A stretch of DNA of 64,000 nt from Rhynchopus sp. YZ270_cl-10. Taxonomy: Eukaryota > Euglenozoa > Diplonemea > Diplonemida > Diplonemidae. A program made the translations under genes and the position numbers. Where the stretch lies: NCBI GenBank assembly GCA_964035575.1, contig OZ037903.1:211001-275000 (forward strand), in the 5' to 3' direction. Every line of letters starts with the position of its first letter. Position 1 is the stretch's first letter. This document shows positions 10,527 to 20,460 of this stretch, piece after piece. A model generated the notes under the pieces. That model saw only the letters and a list, made by a program, of their open reading frames with translations. It made no database searches and was not told where the DNA came from.

Positions 10527-11506
10527 TCATACCGTAATTTTGTCCGCAGCCACATCAATAGCATCCTCGTTTCTCTCATCGGGCTCAGCTTCGCCTTCGT
10601 ACTGCTTGTAGAAGTTCTCCTTTGCGGTCTGGATTTTGCGCTCCTTTGCGAGTTTGTCTGTGTCATTTGTTTTGTTTTTTGTTTTGTGTTCTTTTCTCTT
10701 CCCATACCCTTTGCCTTCTGCTCTGCCTCCTTCTTGATCCGTGCTTCTTCTTCGGTTCTCTTGAGAGTGTCGGCCTCCTCTTTTGCAAGGCGTTCCTGCT
10801 CTGCCATTTTCTCTGCGTGCTCAATGCGTCTCTGCTCCTTCTCCTCTGGGGTGAGGCTCTCAAACTCCTTCTTCTTCTGCTCAAGCTCCTCCTCCTTCTT
10901 GCGCTGGCGTTCTTTCTGGTCGATTATGGCCTGCTTACGCTTCGCCTCACGCTCCTCCTCGCGCGCCTTGATCTCAGCAATGCGCCGCTCCTTCTCCTCC
11001 TGCTCCCTTGCCTCCAGCTCCTCGGCAATGCGCTTCGCGCCCTCCTCACGCTCCGCCACCTCAGCAGCCTCAGCCTCCTTCTTCTTGCGCTCCTCAGCCT
11101 CCTTCTTCTCCTTCTTCTTCTGTGCAGCAATCTTGTCCTTCTCCTTCTGCTCCTTCAGCTTCTGCGATCCTCCCTTAGCTGAAGAAAAAGAGTAGTTGAA
11201 ACATAAACGCATCTCAATCGAGCTCATGCAAAGGGTGGGGGATGTAGCTGTTCCGTAGAACGTTAGATGTTCCAGGTCTCAAAAGAAAGAGAATTTGAAA
11301 GTGATCCATCAAACGCCTCACCGTTCATCGGCGGACGCAGAGCACTGAAGAAAATATTATAAAGATGAACCTAAGCCTCTCGTGCTTAGTCACTTTGGAA
11401 CAAAAAAAGAAAACGTGAGAGTAAGAAGGTAAAGAGGGGGAGGGGGCAGGCGGGTACCTTTCTCGGCGGCCTTCTTTGCCTTGAGTGCTGCGATCTGTGC
11501 CTCCAT
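10527..11506 (-). CDS. highly charged coiled-coil protein
   Basis: Three exons (11458-11506, 10708-11178, 10527-10657) give 216 residues. The first 16 residues (MEAQIAALKAKKAAEK) are followed by a Lys/Glu-rich helix running through nearly the whole protein, with repeats such as KKKEKKEAEERKKKEAEAAE; it should form a single long coiled coil. The tail (EPDERNEDAIDVAADKITV) is acidic. The first intron begins GTACCC, the only non-GTATG donor in the window, and holds family B and C modules (11298-11347, 11361-11397); the second is 50 nt. Composition alone cannot assign a family; cytoskeletal or scaffold roles are possible. The frame joins at both junctions support the model. Confidence 0.8.
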
Positions 11507-13322
11507 TTTTAAAGTGTGTGTTGTTTTGTCCTATCATGATGCGTGCAAGGGTTATTGAAGAAATACGGGAAGTTTAAAGCACACAAATAACAGCGTAATA
11601 GCAGTGGGCAGGGGTAGTGTGATAGAGTTAACCTGATACCAAGGATCTCTGTTGTATTAAACTACATTCGTAGTACCCGCCAACTGATCTAAGATACCCA
11701 ACTAATAGGGATTATATGAGAAATTGACAAAATATAGTAGCACATCAATAACTAAAGGGGCGAACAAAAAACCAAACTTCATAACAGAGGGAATGGGACA
11801 AAAGGGATTAAAGGAGAAAGTAAAGGGGGAAAGCACGGACCATTTTTTTGTTTCTTCTTTGGTTTCTGTTCAAGGCGTACCCCGCAAACCCGCGAATCGC
11901 GGAAAAACCCCCCACTCCCCCATTTGCCTCCCCATTTCCCCATTTCCCCCCCCCAGATACACAAAATATCGCTTTTGTCGCGTTGTTTTATTTTTCGTCC
12001 TTTTTTTTCGTTCACGCAATCTGCGTTGTTCTCACCTAACCTCTCGAGAGGGGGGAAAAAAAATTCTCTCAATTTGTTTCTGGTAAACTTCTGCTGGTAA
12101 TAGGATAAGCACCTCTCTGCCTCTCTCTGTTTACATTCAGTTGTGGATAATGTCCGGCATTGAGAATCTAACCCATATGGGGGTGGGTGAACTTCTTCTT
12201 CTCTTTGGATCACCCTAGAAGCCCCTGAGGCATCGTTTCTGTGGAAAAGGGAAAAGCCGCTGGTAGGTGTCGGTATTCGGTATTTGTGCTAGATCGATCC
12301 CCTATCATAATACAGATACACATCACAAAAAAAAAAAAAAAAAAACAGCTGTACTGTGACGTGTATTACGATAGGCAATTGTCACAATATGAAAAAACAC
12401 CCCCCCCTGGTGTGTGCACAAAAGGTCCTCACTTCTGCATGGACTTTGACAGAGAAATGGAGGGGGGTTTTTTTTTCTCTTTTAAACTCACTAATGAAGT
12501 AGCTTTGCGACGGGAGATCTAGGGATCTTTCAGAATCTTGAAAGAGCTTGAAACGGAGGTTATTTTATTACTTTTTTGCCTCTGTCTGAGTTTCTCTCTC
12601 TCTGCAGTTTAATGACCATGGGTGGGGTGTGCGGGAGTGGCATAAAAGGAAACTGCTATACAAAAACGGATGGGGGGAAAGGCTTAAAAAAATGACCACA
12701 GCACATCGCGGCGGGGATACGACAACCACCGATAGCGAAGCAAAAAAAAAGAACGAAAAGTTTATAAGATGACCCCAAAGCCTCTCGTGCTTAGTCACCT
12801 TGATCAAAAAAGAAACAAAAAAACGAGAAGGCAAGTGGAAAAAGGGGGAAAGGTGGTCAGGACAAAAAAAAAATAATAATGAATGTACTTGAAATACAAA
12901 GCCCTCTCGTGACAGTGTACCCCGCTTTGAAGGAAAGACAAAAAGTGAAGCTGACGTGCCAACAAAAGAAAATGTGTGATTGAATTTTCTATGCTTTGTT
13001 TGACAAAAATGCAAAATTGTTTGGCACGTAGGGGAAAATAAGGGAGGGAGTGGGCGGTCATTTCTTGGGCGGTGCCATCGCTGCACTAGAGATCAACCGA
13101 TATTGGCACTTCTTTTTATTGAGAATTTTGGCACCACAACGGCATCTGAACGACATAAACCAAATAAAACAAAGGGAAAAAAAAAACTGACTGAGTGCGG
13201 GAAGACAATTTTGAGCTAGGAAGAAGCTAAACGAGCGATTGCGTTGAAACTTACAATTTTTTTGTATTTTATTTTAACTTCATGGCCTTTGGTCAATTTT
13301 TTAATTTATTTACAGTTGTAAC
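11507..13322. other. spacer with C and F modules
   Basis: No gene seen. Contains a family C module (12765-12801) followed by a family F 5' block (12885-12935). A 172-codon frame over 12568-13086 runs through both modules and is not accepted as coding. The 11640-12560 part is A-rich with C runs. Confidence 0.5.
12885..12935 (-). repeat. family F module
   Basis: The + strand block is CTTGAAATACAAAGCCC then TCTCGTGACAGTGTACC. Copies: 18352-18402 (PDZ intron), 33126-33310 (HECT intron, long form), 50219-50405 (long form), 50923-50965 and a fragment at 62529-62560 (GAR transformylase intron). Six of six copies share one orientation. Long forms of about 185 bp share further blocks, including TCCCGCTTCCACTCA and GGATCATTGC. 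On the minus strand the HECT copy has GGGGTTCCATCCCC, resembling a tRNA B box, so a tRNA-derived SINE is possible. Confidence 0.65.
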
Positions 13323-14048
13323 CAGGGCAGGAGCTTGGAATATGGGTTTGGGGCAAAATCGGGTCAAATTCTGTTAAATCGGGTCAGGTCCCGAGCTTTT
13401 CCGCCTTCGGCGGAAAAGCTCTTGTGAAGACAAACACATGCAGAATGAGAAGGCGCGTTTCACAAAATGGTACACGTTGATGATACACAAGTGTTGCACC
13501 ATCCCCGCGGAATGCATGTTGCCCTTGACACTGGCGATGAGGTCATCAAGGTAGGGTTGCGCAATGGAGGTGTGGAATGTGTGCGTAGGCCCTCGCCAGT
13601 TCAGGTACTCTCTCTGGGCAGGTGTCCCCTTCGAGCAAACGTACGAGGGCGTTCCATATCCCCGGCAACACTTGTCACTGTCTGAGCCCCTCTTTTGGTG
13701 TGTCACCCAGCGAGTTGATCCAATATCTGGATCGTCAGCTCGCGCCAGTAACCAACGGCTAGGTCGAGTTCGGCATCCCTCTTGGGTTCGGGTTTGATCG
13801 GGGTGGAGCGCGCGTTTGAGGGCATTCTGGCTTCATTGAGCTTCGTGCTCGTCGCGGTGGGGTCACATAGTAGTTCCTCATCCTTCTCAGACCCCCTCAT
13901 GCGACAAGTAGAGTACCCTATTTTTTGGATTTTTTCCCTCAAAAATCTATAGTTTTTTTTTTTTTTTTTGCCCTGACCCGTTTTTTTCCATGGGGCCGAA
14001 GGAAATCGGGTCAATCTGACCCGATTTAACCCCCAAGCTCCTCCCCTG
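13323..14048 (-). mobile_element. short hAT transposon copy with 8-bp target duplication
   Basis: A 726-bp element with ends CAGGGCAGGAGCTTGG and CCAAGCTCCTCCCCTG, flanked by the 8-bp direct repeat GTTGTAAC (13315-13322 and 14049-14056). Inner sub-ends repeat AAATCGGGTCAG. The 8-bp duplication and CAGGG ends are the hAT signature. The minus strand keeps pieces of protein reading AVGYWRELTIQILDQLA and AQPYLDDLIASVKGNM, like the hAT transposase region just before its catalytic C-terminal part, but spread over two frames. Most of a transposase is missing, so it cannot move by itself. A hairpin GAGCTTTTCC/GGAAAAGCTC lies at 13393-13421. Confidence 0.8.
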
Positions 14049-14526
14049 GTTGTAACAAAGGGGGTGGCTATGTGACCATTCCTGTGAACAGAACTAAATA
14101 ACGAAATAGTAAAAGGGGGTGGGAGAGAAAGACGTGCGCGACGGATTGAAGTGCGTGTCAGCACATAATGATCTACATGAAAAAGGTGGCACTTGGTAGA
14201 GCAAACGTCTCTAGTAGACGAAAAGCACCGAGATGCGACATCGTAGCTTTGAGGCGAGCAATTACACCTTGCCTTAGGACCGACTGACCCACGTCCAAAG
14301 GATGCCATAAAATAAACCAACACACACCACGGGTTACCGAACCCTGGAAAACATTCCCCTGTAAAAGAACCCCCTATTGGAAGGAGAAAGAAAAAAACTG
14401 TGGTTGCTGATGCAGGCACCTCCGACTGACCCACGTATGATGTCAGCCCTGGATGAAAGCACAAAAAAAAAGACACCCTAAACCCAAACCCAAAAAATCC
14501 CTCAAAAAAAAATCCCAGGTACAAAA

Positions 14527-14776
14527 TTTTTTGAGGTGATCCAGTCTCACGCTTTTTCACACATTTTCACTTGGTTTCACACATTTTCACACATTTTCAC
14601 ATGGTTTCACACATTTTCACACATTTTCACTTGGTTTCACATGTTTTCACTTGATTTCACACATTTTCACTTGGTTTCACACATTTTCACCTTGGTTTCA
14701 CACGTTTTCACTTATTTTCACATGTTTTCACGGTGTGAAAAAGTGTGGAAAAGTGTGCGCTGGATCACCTCAAAAA
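14527..14776. mobile_element. inverted-repeat element built around a TTTTCACA tandem array
   Basis: Ends TTTTTGAGGTGATCCAG (from about 14529) and its complement (14760-14776) enclose about 190 bp made of repeats of the type CACATTTTCA and CTTGGTTTCA. The array runs to the right end, where inverted units (GTGTGAAAAAGTGTGG) appear. The terminal duplication is not clear. No gene. Confidence 0.65.
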
Positions 14777-14808
14777 TGCTCAAAAAATGGTTGGTAATAA
14801 TGAACCTA

Positions 14809-15346
14809 CTGGGGGGGGGCTAATAAAGTATACGGTGCTAATAAAGTATACGGGGGTAATAAAGTATACGGCGCGGAAACCCATTTTGAGCGTGGCAATC
14901 TGTGAAATAAAGTATACGGTTTTTGTGTACATTTTTCTTACTAAAAATTTTTTTCAGCATTTTTTGCACAAAAAATCGGAATTTTTTTTTTTTTGATTTC
15001 GGTGGTCCGGATTCTGTGCGTGCTGCGATGGGGTCACTTTGCGCTGAGAAACGAGTATTTTTGACCTAAAACGCGTGTATCAGTTTTTACACGATTGGTG
15101 CCTGATGGGGTTCAGATTTGTGAAAATTTAAGTCACCAAAAAATTGTTCATTTTTCCACATTGACCCCACCACTGGCTGGGATTGGCCCAAAAATGTCAA
15201 TGGTGGTGTTTTCGCGAGGTTTCGGCCACTAGAAACCCCAAAATAACAGTGATTTTTTTTTTTTTTTTCCCTTTTCGTTTTTTGGCCATTTAAGCAGTAA
15301 TTCCCGCCGAATAAAGTATACGTATACTTTAATAGCTCCCCCCCAG
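14809..15346. mobile_element. inverted-repeat element with ATAAAGTATACG sub-terminal repeats, TA target
   Basis: A 538-bp element with ends CTGGGGGGGGGC then TAATAAAGTATACG, mirrored at the right as CGTATACTTTAATAGC then CCCCCCCAG, flanked by TA (14807-14808, 15347-15348). The left side holds four AATAAAGTATACG units (three within 60 bp) and the right end has a CGTATACTTT palindrome. Such repeated sub-terminal sites are often transposase-binding sites. No transposase frame remains. Confidence 0.7.
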
Positions 15347-15756
15347 TAAGCCTGCCTTTTGTCAACTAAAAAAAGGGGGGGGGGAAAAGTGAAGAATATG
15401 CCTTTTGTTTCCCACATAAATAAAGGGTAGGTGTAAAAGCGCGACTAGCTTGTTTCTCTAACACATTTTTCCTCTGAATAGAAGGCACTGCCTTTCACAC
15501 TTCGAGAATTTTGGATTTTATTTTATTTGGGGCGACGTTTGCGGACGACTGCTCCGTTTTAGTTTTTTTTTTATACAGATCTTTTTCGAAAACAAAACAA
15601 AACGATCCTAAGCCACGCTTAGCCACCTTTTACACAACACATTTAAAAAAGCTGACCACGAGCCAGATTTTTCTACAGGAGAGTTGAGGTTACTCTTTTC
15701 AATTGAATACCCCATATTCTCCCTTCCCCCTCTCCCCCCACAACCTCCCACTCCCT

Positions 15757-17216
15757 TTAGGGACCAGCCACAATGAAAATGCAACTTTGCAGAATGCCCA
15801 CCAAGACGCCCAGGAAGCCTCCTAGCTGCTCGACGAAGCCCAACTCGTCTGCCATGAAACTCATGAACATTTCCTCCAGCTGTGGAAGGTGGTGTGTTGA
15901 AAAAAGAATCAGATACGGGGAATGCCGACAACGGAAATATTTGCCAATTTTTTTTTGGGATGTACATACATCAGCCGGGGTCATCTCCCTTCTAATCCTG
16001 TGTGTAATGATCTCGCTGAATGGGATGTATGTCGTGAACGAATCCGCTGTGATTTTGTTTTTTTGATAATTTAGTATCCAATGTAGTCTTCACTGTTTTT
16101 TTTTTTTTGTAGTTTCGACAAGCACCTATCCGAGGACGGGTTCTGTACACAACGTACCCGAAGGCTAATGAATTTTGGTATAGATTTGTTTTTGTGTTTG
16201 TTTCCCACTTTTTTTGACATACCAAATGTTGTCATCAGGAACGGAATGTTCTTTTTGAAGCTGATCACGGTTCCGCGGGTGAGTGCGTCACAGAACTTGT
16301 CTTTGCCGCCCATGGCTTTGAGGAACATAGGGAAGCCTGGCGTCTTTGCTTTGTTGTCAAGCATTTTGGAGACTGCGTCACCGACACCGTCTGCGAGGTC
16401 CGCATCGAGGGGCGACTCTGCTTCGGGCTCGTCAACGTTGATGCCTATCTGCTTCTGCATCTGACCCACCATCTCCTCCGCGGAGATCAGATTCTTATTC
16501 ACCATATCCCCAATCTGCTGTGCCAACGAATACTGTCGCTTCGGAAACACCCCCTGAAACCCACGCCACGCACACCGCACCTCATTCTTCGCGTTCTTCC
16601 CACACAACCCACACGAAAACCCTCCGACCGGATTATACGGACGGAAAATCATTTTAATCGCAATCACATTCGTCCCATACCCAATAAACCCAGTAACCAA
16701 CGGGGTCAGGCAAATAATGACGATAAAGCGGGTGGTCCATTTCCCTTCGCCGTCGTCGTCGTCGTCAGGGATGTTTTCGTTCGGGAAAATGACGTCTGCG
16801 ACGAAACAGGAAGGTGGGTTCGTAGAGTGGACTGTGGTTTGGGTGAGGAGGGACTCATTGCTGCAGGTGTTGTTAGTGTAGCGGAGAAGCTCGAAAGAGG
16901 CCAACGTAGCGGTACTGGTGCAGGCATCCTCGGGGAATGTATAATAAGACGGTGTCGTGCCTGCATCAGGAATGCATGTGGTGCTGGTAGTACTGATAGC
17001 AATACGCACCGTCGCAAAATCGCTCTGAAAGAAGCTGTTCTCAATCACGACAGCCTGACACGCATCTTGGTCGGTGTAGTTGAGGTTCGTATACAAGCTG
17101 CACGCCCCCGCAGAGTCGCAGGCACATTCCGTTGCAGTCACAATCTTCCTCTCGACCACCCCACTACACGGCACCACAACACACAGCGCCAGCAGACCAT
17201 AACATATTTCTTTCAT
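15757..17216 (-). CDS. DUF445-family membrane protein
   Basis: Three exons (16223-17216, 15970-16046, 15757-15879), 397 residues. A signal peptide (MKEICYGLLALCVVVPCSG) leads a ~130-residue Cys-containing luminal region, then an acidic run and a membrane helix at about 158-185. DUF445 follows: GYGTNVIAIKMIFRPYNPVG and FQGVFPKRQ match the family's GxxTNxxAIxMLFRP and FQGxxPKR motifs. The last exon ends in a second helix (GGFLGVLVGILQSCIFIVAG), which is how DUF445 proteins end, so the C-terminus is complete. Family function is unknown. The luminal N-terminal domain is an addition to the usual short form. The first intron holds a family D module (16109-16169). Acceptor lies about 25 nt before the ATG. 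Confidence 0.9.
16109..16169 (-). repeat. family D stem-loop module
   Basis: Fixed + strand blocks TCGACAATCAC, TCTGTACACAA and CGCCCGAAGGCTAAT surround a variable self-complementary stem. Copies: 16109-16169, 17304-17374, 20686-20738, 22009-22070, 22151-22215, 29770-29829, 31156-31210. Stem examples: ACCTGTCC/GGACAGGT (17304 copy), CCTGC/GCAGG (22009), GTTGTACC/GGTATAAC (20686), AATCTGT/ACAGATT (29770), ACCTA/TAGGT (31156). Stem sequence changes while pairing is kept. In transcript sense the module opens with GCC-UUCG-GGC, a stable hairpin. This copy lies in the first DUF445 intron. Confidence 0.75.
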
Positions 17217-17410
17217 TTTGTTTTTGTTCCCCCCTTTTTTTCTGAGAAATTAAAGTGGTTCTGAAATATCCGTATGATGGCATGAAACTTGAGGAGCTTT
17301 TTTTGTAGTTTCGACAATCACCTGTCCAGAGAGAGAGGACAGGTTCTGTACACAAAGGTCGCCCGAAGGCTAATTTTTTTTTGTAAGGAAAAGTGTAAAA
17401 GAGAAAGTGC

Positions 17411-17449
17411 AAACGCCTCACCGTATAAATCGGCCGACGCAGGCACTGG
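17411..17449 (-). repeat. family B module
   Basis: The + strand reads GAAAGTGCAAACGCCTCACC, then a GGCGGACGCAGGCACT-like block. AGTGC and GCACT close an outer stem. Copies: 2347-2384, 6038-6103, 9215-9249, 11298-11347, 17411-17449, 20604-20642, 27603-27648, 32027-32072, 33804-33832 (partial) and 58978-59012. All point the same way. Inner stems vary: CTGCG/CGCAG in the 2347 copy, TCCACC/GGTGGA in the 32027 copy, AATGCC/GGCATT in the 20604 copy. Confidence 0.7.
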
Positions 17450-17578
17450 GTAAAAAAAAAGGTAAAGGATAGGCAATTGAGAACTATTCACCCCACCCCA
17501 CCCCCCTACCACAAAACAGAGGATACTCCCTAAAAGGGGCGAGGCATCCTTTGCATGCGGTATTTTTTTGTTTTAAAA

Positions 17579-17625
17579 AAACTTGATTTTGAATTAGTGC
17601 AGACACGAGAGGATGAACTCCACTT
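17579..17625 (-). repeat. family E module
   Basis: The + strand reads AAACTTGGTTGTATTAGTG, TAGACACCC and GAGGATGAACTCCACT. Copies: 9786-9834, 9855-9900, 17579-17625, 21538-21589, 23288-23330 (TCP11 intron) and 29131-29181 (four-TM intron), all one way; 32202-32252 and 48163-48212 are reversed. TAGTG and CACTA can close a stem. The gene-ward orientation dominates but is not exclusive. Confidence 0.65.
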
Positions 17626-17809
17626 TCCTTTTTTTTTTTTTTGTTGATTTTTCATCTGTTCAGTTTAGGCCGCCAAGCAGCCCCTTACTATTTTCCCTTT
17701 TTGGTTCGCTTATATTTGTAAATGGCAAAAAAAAAAAAAAACAGAGAAGTTAGTAGTTACTGATGCAGACCGCTCCGACGATGAAGCCCCCTTCCTAGAT
17801 AATTTTACT

Positions 17810-20387
17810 CTATACAAAGTCCCCAATACATCCAGGAGAACGTGAACCCTCGAGCATGCTTGAGGACATTGCGCGGAGGGCTTCAAGGAGACAATCGCGA
17901 AGGAGCAGTGCGCAGACGTCTCTGTCGATGTCCAGGTCGATGGTGCCTGCAGGCTCGTAAAAGGCTGCAGCCTCCGTCAAATGCATAGCAACGATGTTCG
18001 GTGGAAGCGCTTTGAACCCCAGCTGTTCCGCCATCGCCTCGTGTGCTGCATTTAATGACACACCGCTGACACCAACACAGTCCGCACCTTCTGTACAAGC
18101 TGCCAAGCATTGCAGTGCCAATTCCTTCATCACGATGGGGTCGTTCTGCAGGTGGGTGGTGGTGGCGGTGGGGGGAAAGACAAAAAGGATGGTTATGTTC
18201 TTGCATACCACCATTTCTGCTGTGCGTGTGACATCAAGCCTTTTCATTGTGGTGTCGTGAGGCTCGCCTTGTGTGGTTTGGATGATCTGCAGACCTCTCT
18301 CTAAGCGGGTCATATGCTGTGCGGGGTTTTTTTTGTTGAAGTGTTTGAAGTTTGACTTTTGAAATACAAAAACCCCCCTCGTGAACAGTGTACTTTTTTT
18401 TGGTGACCGGGGGAATCCATTTCTGTACATCTGATATGCAAAACAGCTGCCATATTTTTTCTCAGCAACCCAAAGAAAAAACAACCCCACCTTTCCCCCA
18501 TACCGTTAATGATCTAGCACACTGCATCTCAATGTAGACAAGCTCCTGCGGATTGCTCAGGGAGGCACGGTCAAAGCCATGCGGCAGGGTCGGATCCCAG
18601 ACACTCCTTAGTGGCGGGAACATATACTCCTCAAGCGCTATGCCTGCCCTGTACACCGTCTGTTCGTAGAGCTCACGGTGGGAGTCTTTGAGGTGATCCA
18701 CCGCTTGACGCCGCTTCGCACGCACCAGACGTTGAAACGCTCGCTTCCACTGTTCTATTGAATCCTTATTTCTGCACACATGCAGCCCAACTGTCGACCC
18801 ACCAAACACACCACCCACCGGACCCACCACGGAATGATACTGCTCGGGAGAATATATTATGAAATCCCCGGTACCTACGTGGACTCTGGTGATCATATCC
18901 CCTTTCTGGACACCACAACGATGTGCTGGAGAGTGTCGTGCAACGGATGTGACGATGAGAGGCGGGGACGGTGCCAGGCGGATGCCTAGGGAGGGAACAT
19001 TACCCAGGAAGTTTGTCGTAAGACGTCGTGAGCATGCGAGGAGGTGGCGGTGGGAGGAGGTTTGTGCTGTGGAGATGTCGTGCCGTGCGCTGTGCTCACG
19101 CTCTCCGAGCTTGAAGACGGCAGCCTGCGTGGCGACCGAGAGAAACATCGTTGTCACCGCAAACCCTGGCTCCAAAATATTGTTCTTCACATCAAAGTTA
19201 TTCGCCACAATCCGTATCAACGCTGCCGTCCGCACATCCCCCAACGGCAATGTCACAGACGACGACACATTCCCCCCCAACAACAATTTATCCGCTTCCT
19301 TTCTTGGAAAAAACTTAATATTTTGTAACGGATACTTCTGTTTCACCCCATTCACAAAGCAATTCACCTGTTTTTTTATTGTTTTCACCATAGAAGGACG
19401 TCGAGAAAGGGTGCTTCCATAAGGGTCTGTGGTATCCGCGAAGATGGTGCTGTGGGTGTTATTGTAAGGAGAAAGTGAAGATTCGATGGGATCAGTGCTC
19501 ATTTCTTCTATAGAGTGGATGGTTTCCCCTTCAAGCCGTATGTGGTCTGCCGTATCCGCATCGTAGAACGAAACCGTCTTCAGAACCTCAGGGCGGAGAT
19601 ACCTGAAGAACGTTTCAAAAGAGATCTTCACCAACGTATTCTGCCCCGCCGCCGTCTGCACCGTACGTTTCCCCCTCAACCTCAAATCCCTTTCATCATC
19701 TGTCTCATCTTCATGGTCGAATACCTTAATGATATAACCTCCATTCCCTTTTTTGTCAAATGAATGAATAATACCGTGCATTTGTCTGCACATTTTTTTG
19801 TTTCTTGGATTTGACTCAGAAAAGGGCGCATCGCCGTCGGGGTAGTAAAGGATCTTTTGGTACAAATGATAGCAACTCTCTGCGTTTCCTAGGCGAATCA
19901 GCTGCGAGGCTTCGGTGTAAGGGATTAACCTCTCAAAATAGTGGCGCGTTGTGGTGTCCAAACCGTGTATTGCGTATGTAGAAGAATCGAGAGCCGTGAT
20001 GACGCTGGGTGCCCACGATTCGGTTCGTTGGTTATATGCTTCGATTGGAGTGCCTATTGGGTGTGCGAAGCGGAATGTGTTTGCCTTTGCTCCGGTTTGT
20101 AGGTCATCAGTAGAAGTAACTGGGGTGTCGTTCACGTAGATTAATCGTCGCCCAATGAATGCTTCGGCTCCGCAACGCTCCCCAGCGCTGCCTTCTAATA
20201 CTCTCTTCAATTCCAACCGTTTGCGTCCACGAAAGCCAAGACCTACCCTTTGATTAGGTTTTGGCTCCCCTGACGGATCATCCTCTTCATCATCTCCTGC
20301 AAATGGTGCGAGACAGTCAGGGTATATCGTCAATTCACATGATACTTCCCATAAAGAATCGGTTGAGTCTGAAGGGGCTGGGGGCAT
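17810..20387 (-). CDS. PDZ-domain protein
   Basis: Three exons (18504-20387, 18209-18316, 17810-18145), 775 residues. A PDZ-like fold near residues 45-105 (VGLGFRGRKRLELKRVLEGS, then GAEAFIGRRLIYVNDTPV) and a second near 455-540 (LGIRLAPSPPLIVTSVARHS, then GVQKGDMITRV) share the GLGF/LGI opening and the 'sits at a pocket, produces a shared limitation' arrangement GxxxGDxI of PDZ domains, which bind C-terminal peptides and assemble complexes. No membrane helix or signal. The C-terminal ~110 residues are helical and unassigned. The first intron (187 nt) contains a family F module; the second is 63 nt. An exceptional CT-rich tract ends in AG 6 nt before the ATG. Alternative: a degenerate HtrA-like scaffold, but no protease part is present. 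Confidence 0.8.
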
Positions 20388-20460
20388 TGTACTCTGTATA
20401 GAAGAATTTGAGGAGAATGAGGGGAGAGAGAAAGAGAGAGAGAGAGAAAGGAGATGGTGG
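20388..20460 (-). promoter_or_regulatory. putative trans-splice acceptor of the PDZ gene
   Basis: On the minus strand about 45 nt of almost pure C/T (many CT repeats) run into TATACAG, with the AG at 20394-20395 and the start codon 6 nt later. It has the layout of a strong 3' splice site but no upstream exon with a GTATG donor was found, so a spliced leader is the simplest partner. Confidence 0.5.

Larger units (their letters stand above)
17217..17809. other. spacer with D, B, E and A modules
   Basis: No gene. In order: family D (17304-17374), family B (17411-17449), family E (17579-17625) and a partial family A (17757-17790), separated by A and T runs. It is a good example of the modular spacers in this window. 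Confidence 0.65.

Noticed and set aside
10622-11195. Leu- and Ser-rich frames on the + strand
   Set aside because: Antisense shadows of the Lys/Glu-rich coiled-coil exon.
12568-13086. 172-codon minus-strand frame
   Set aside because: Runs through family C and F modules; composition is that of the spacers.
13703-14560. A 285-codon minus-strand frame
   Set aside because: It joins part of the hAT element with family A modules and homopolymers; only its last ~45 codons resemble transposase.
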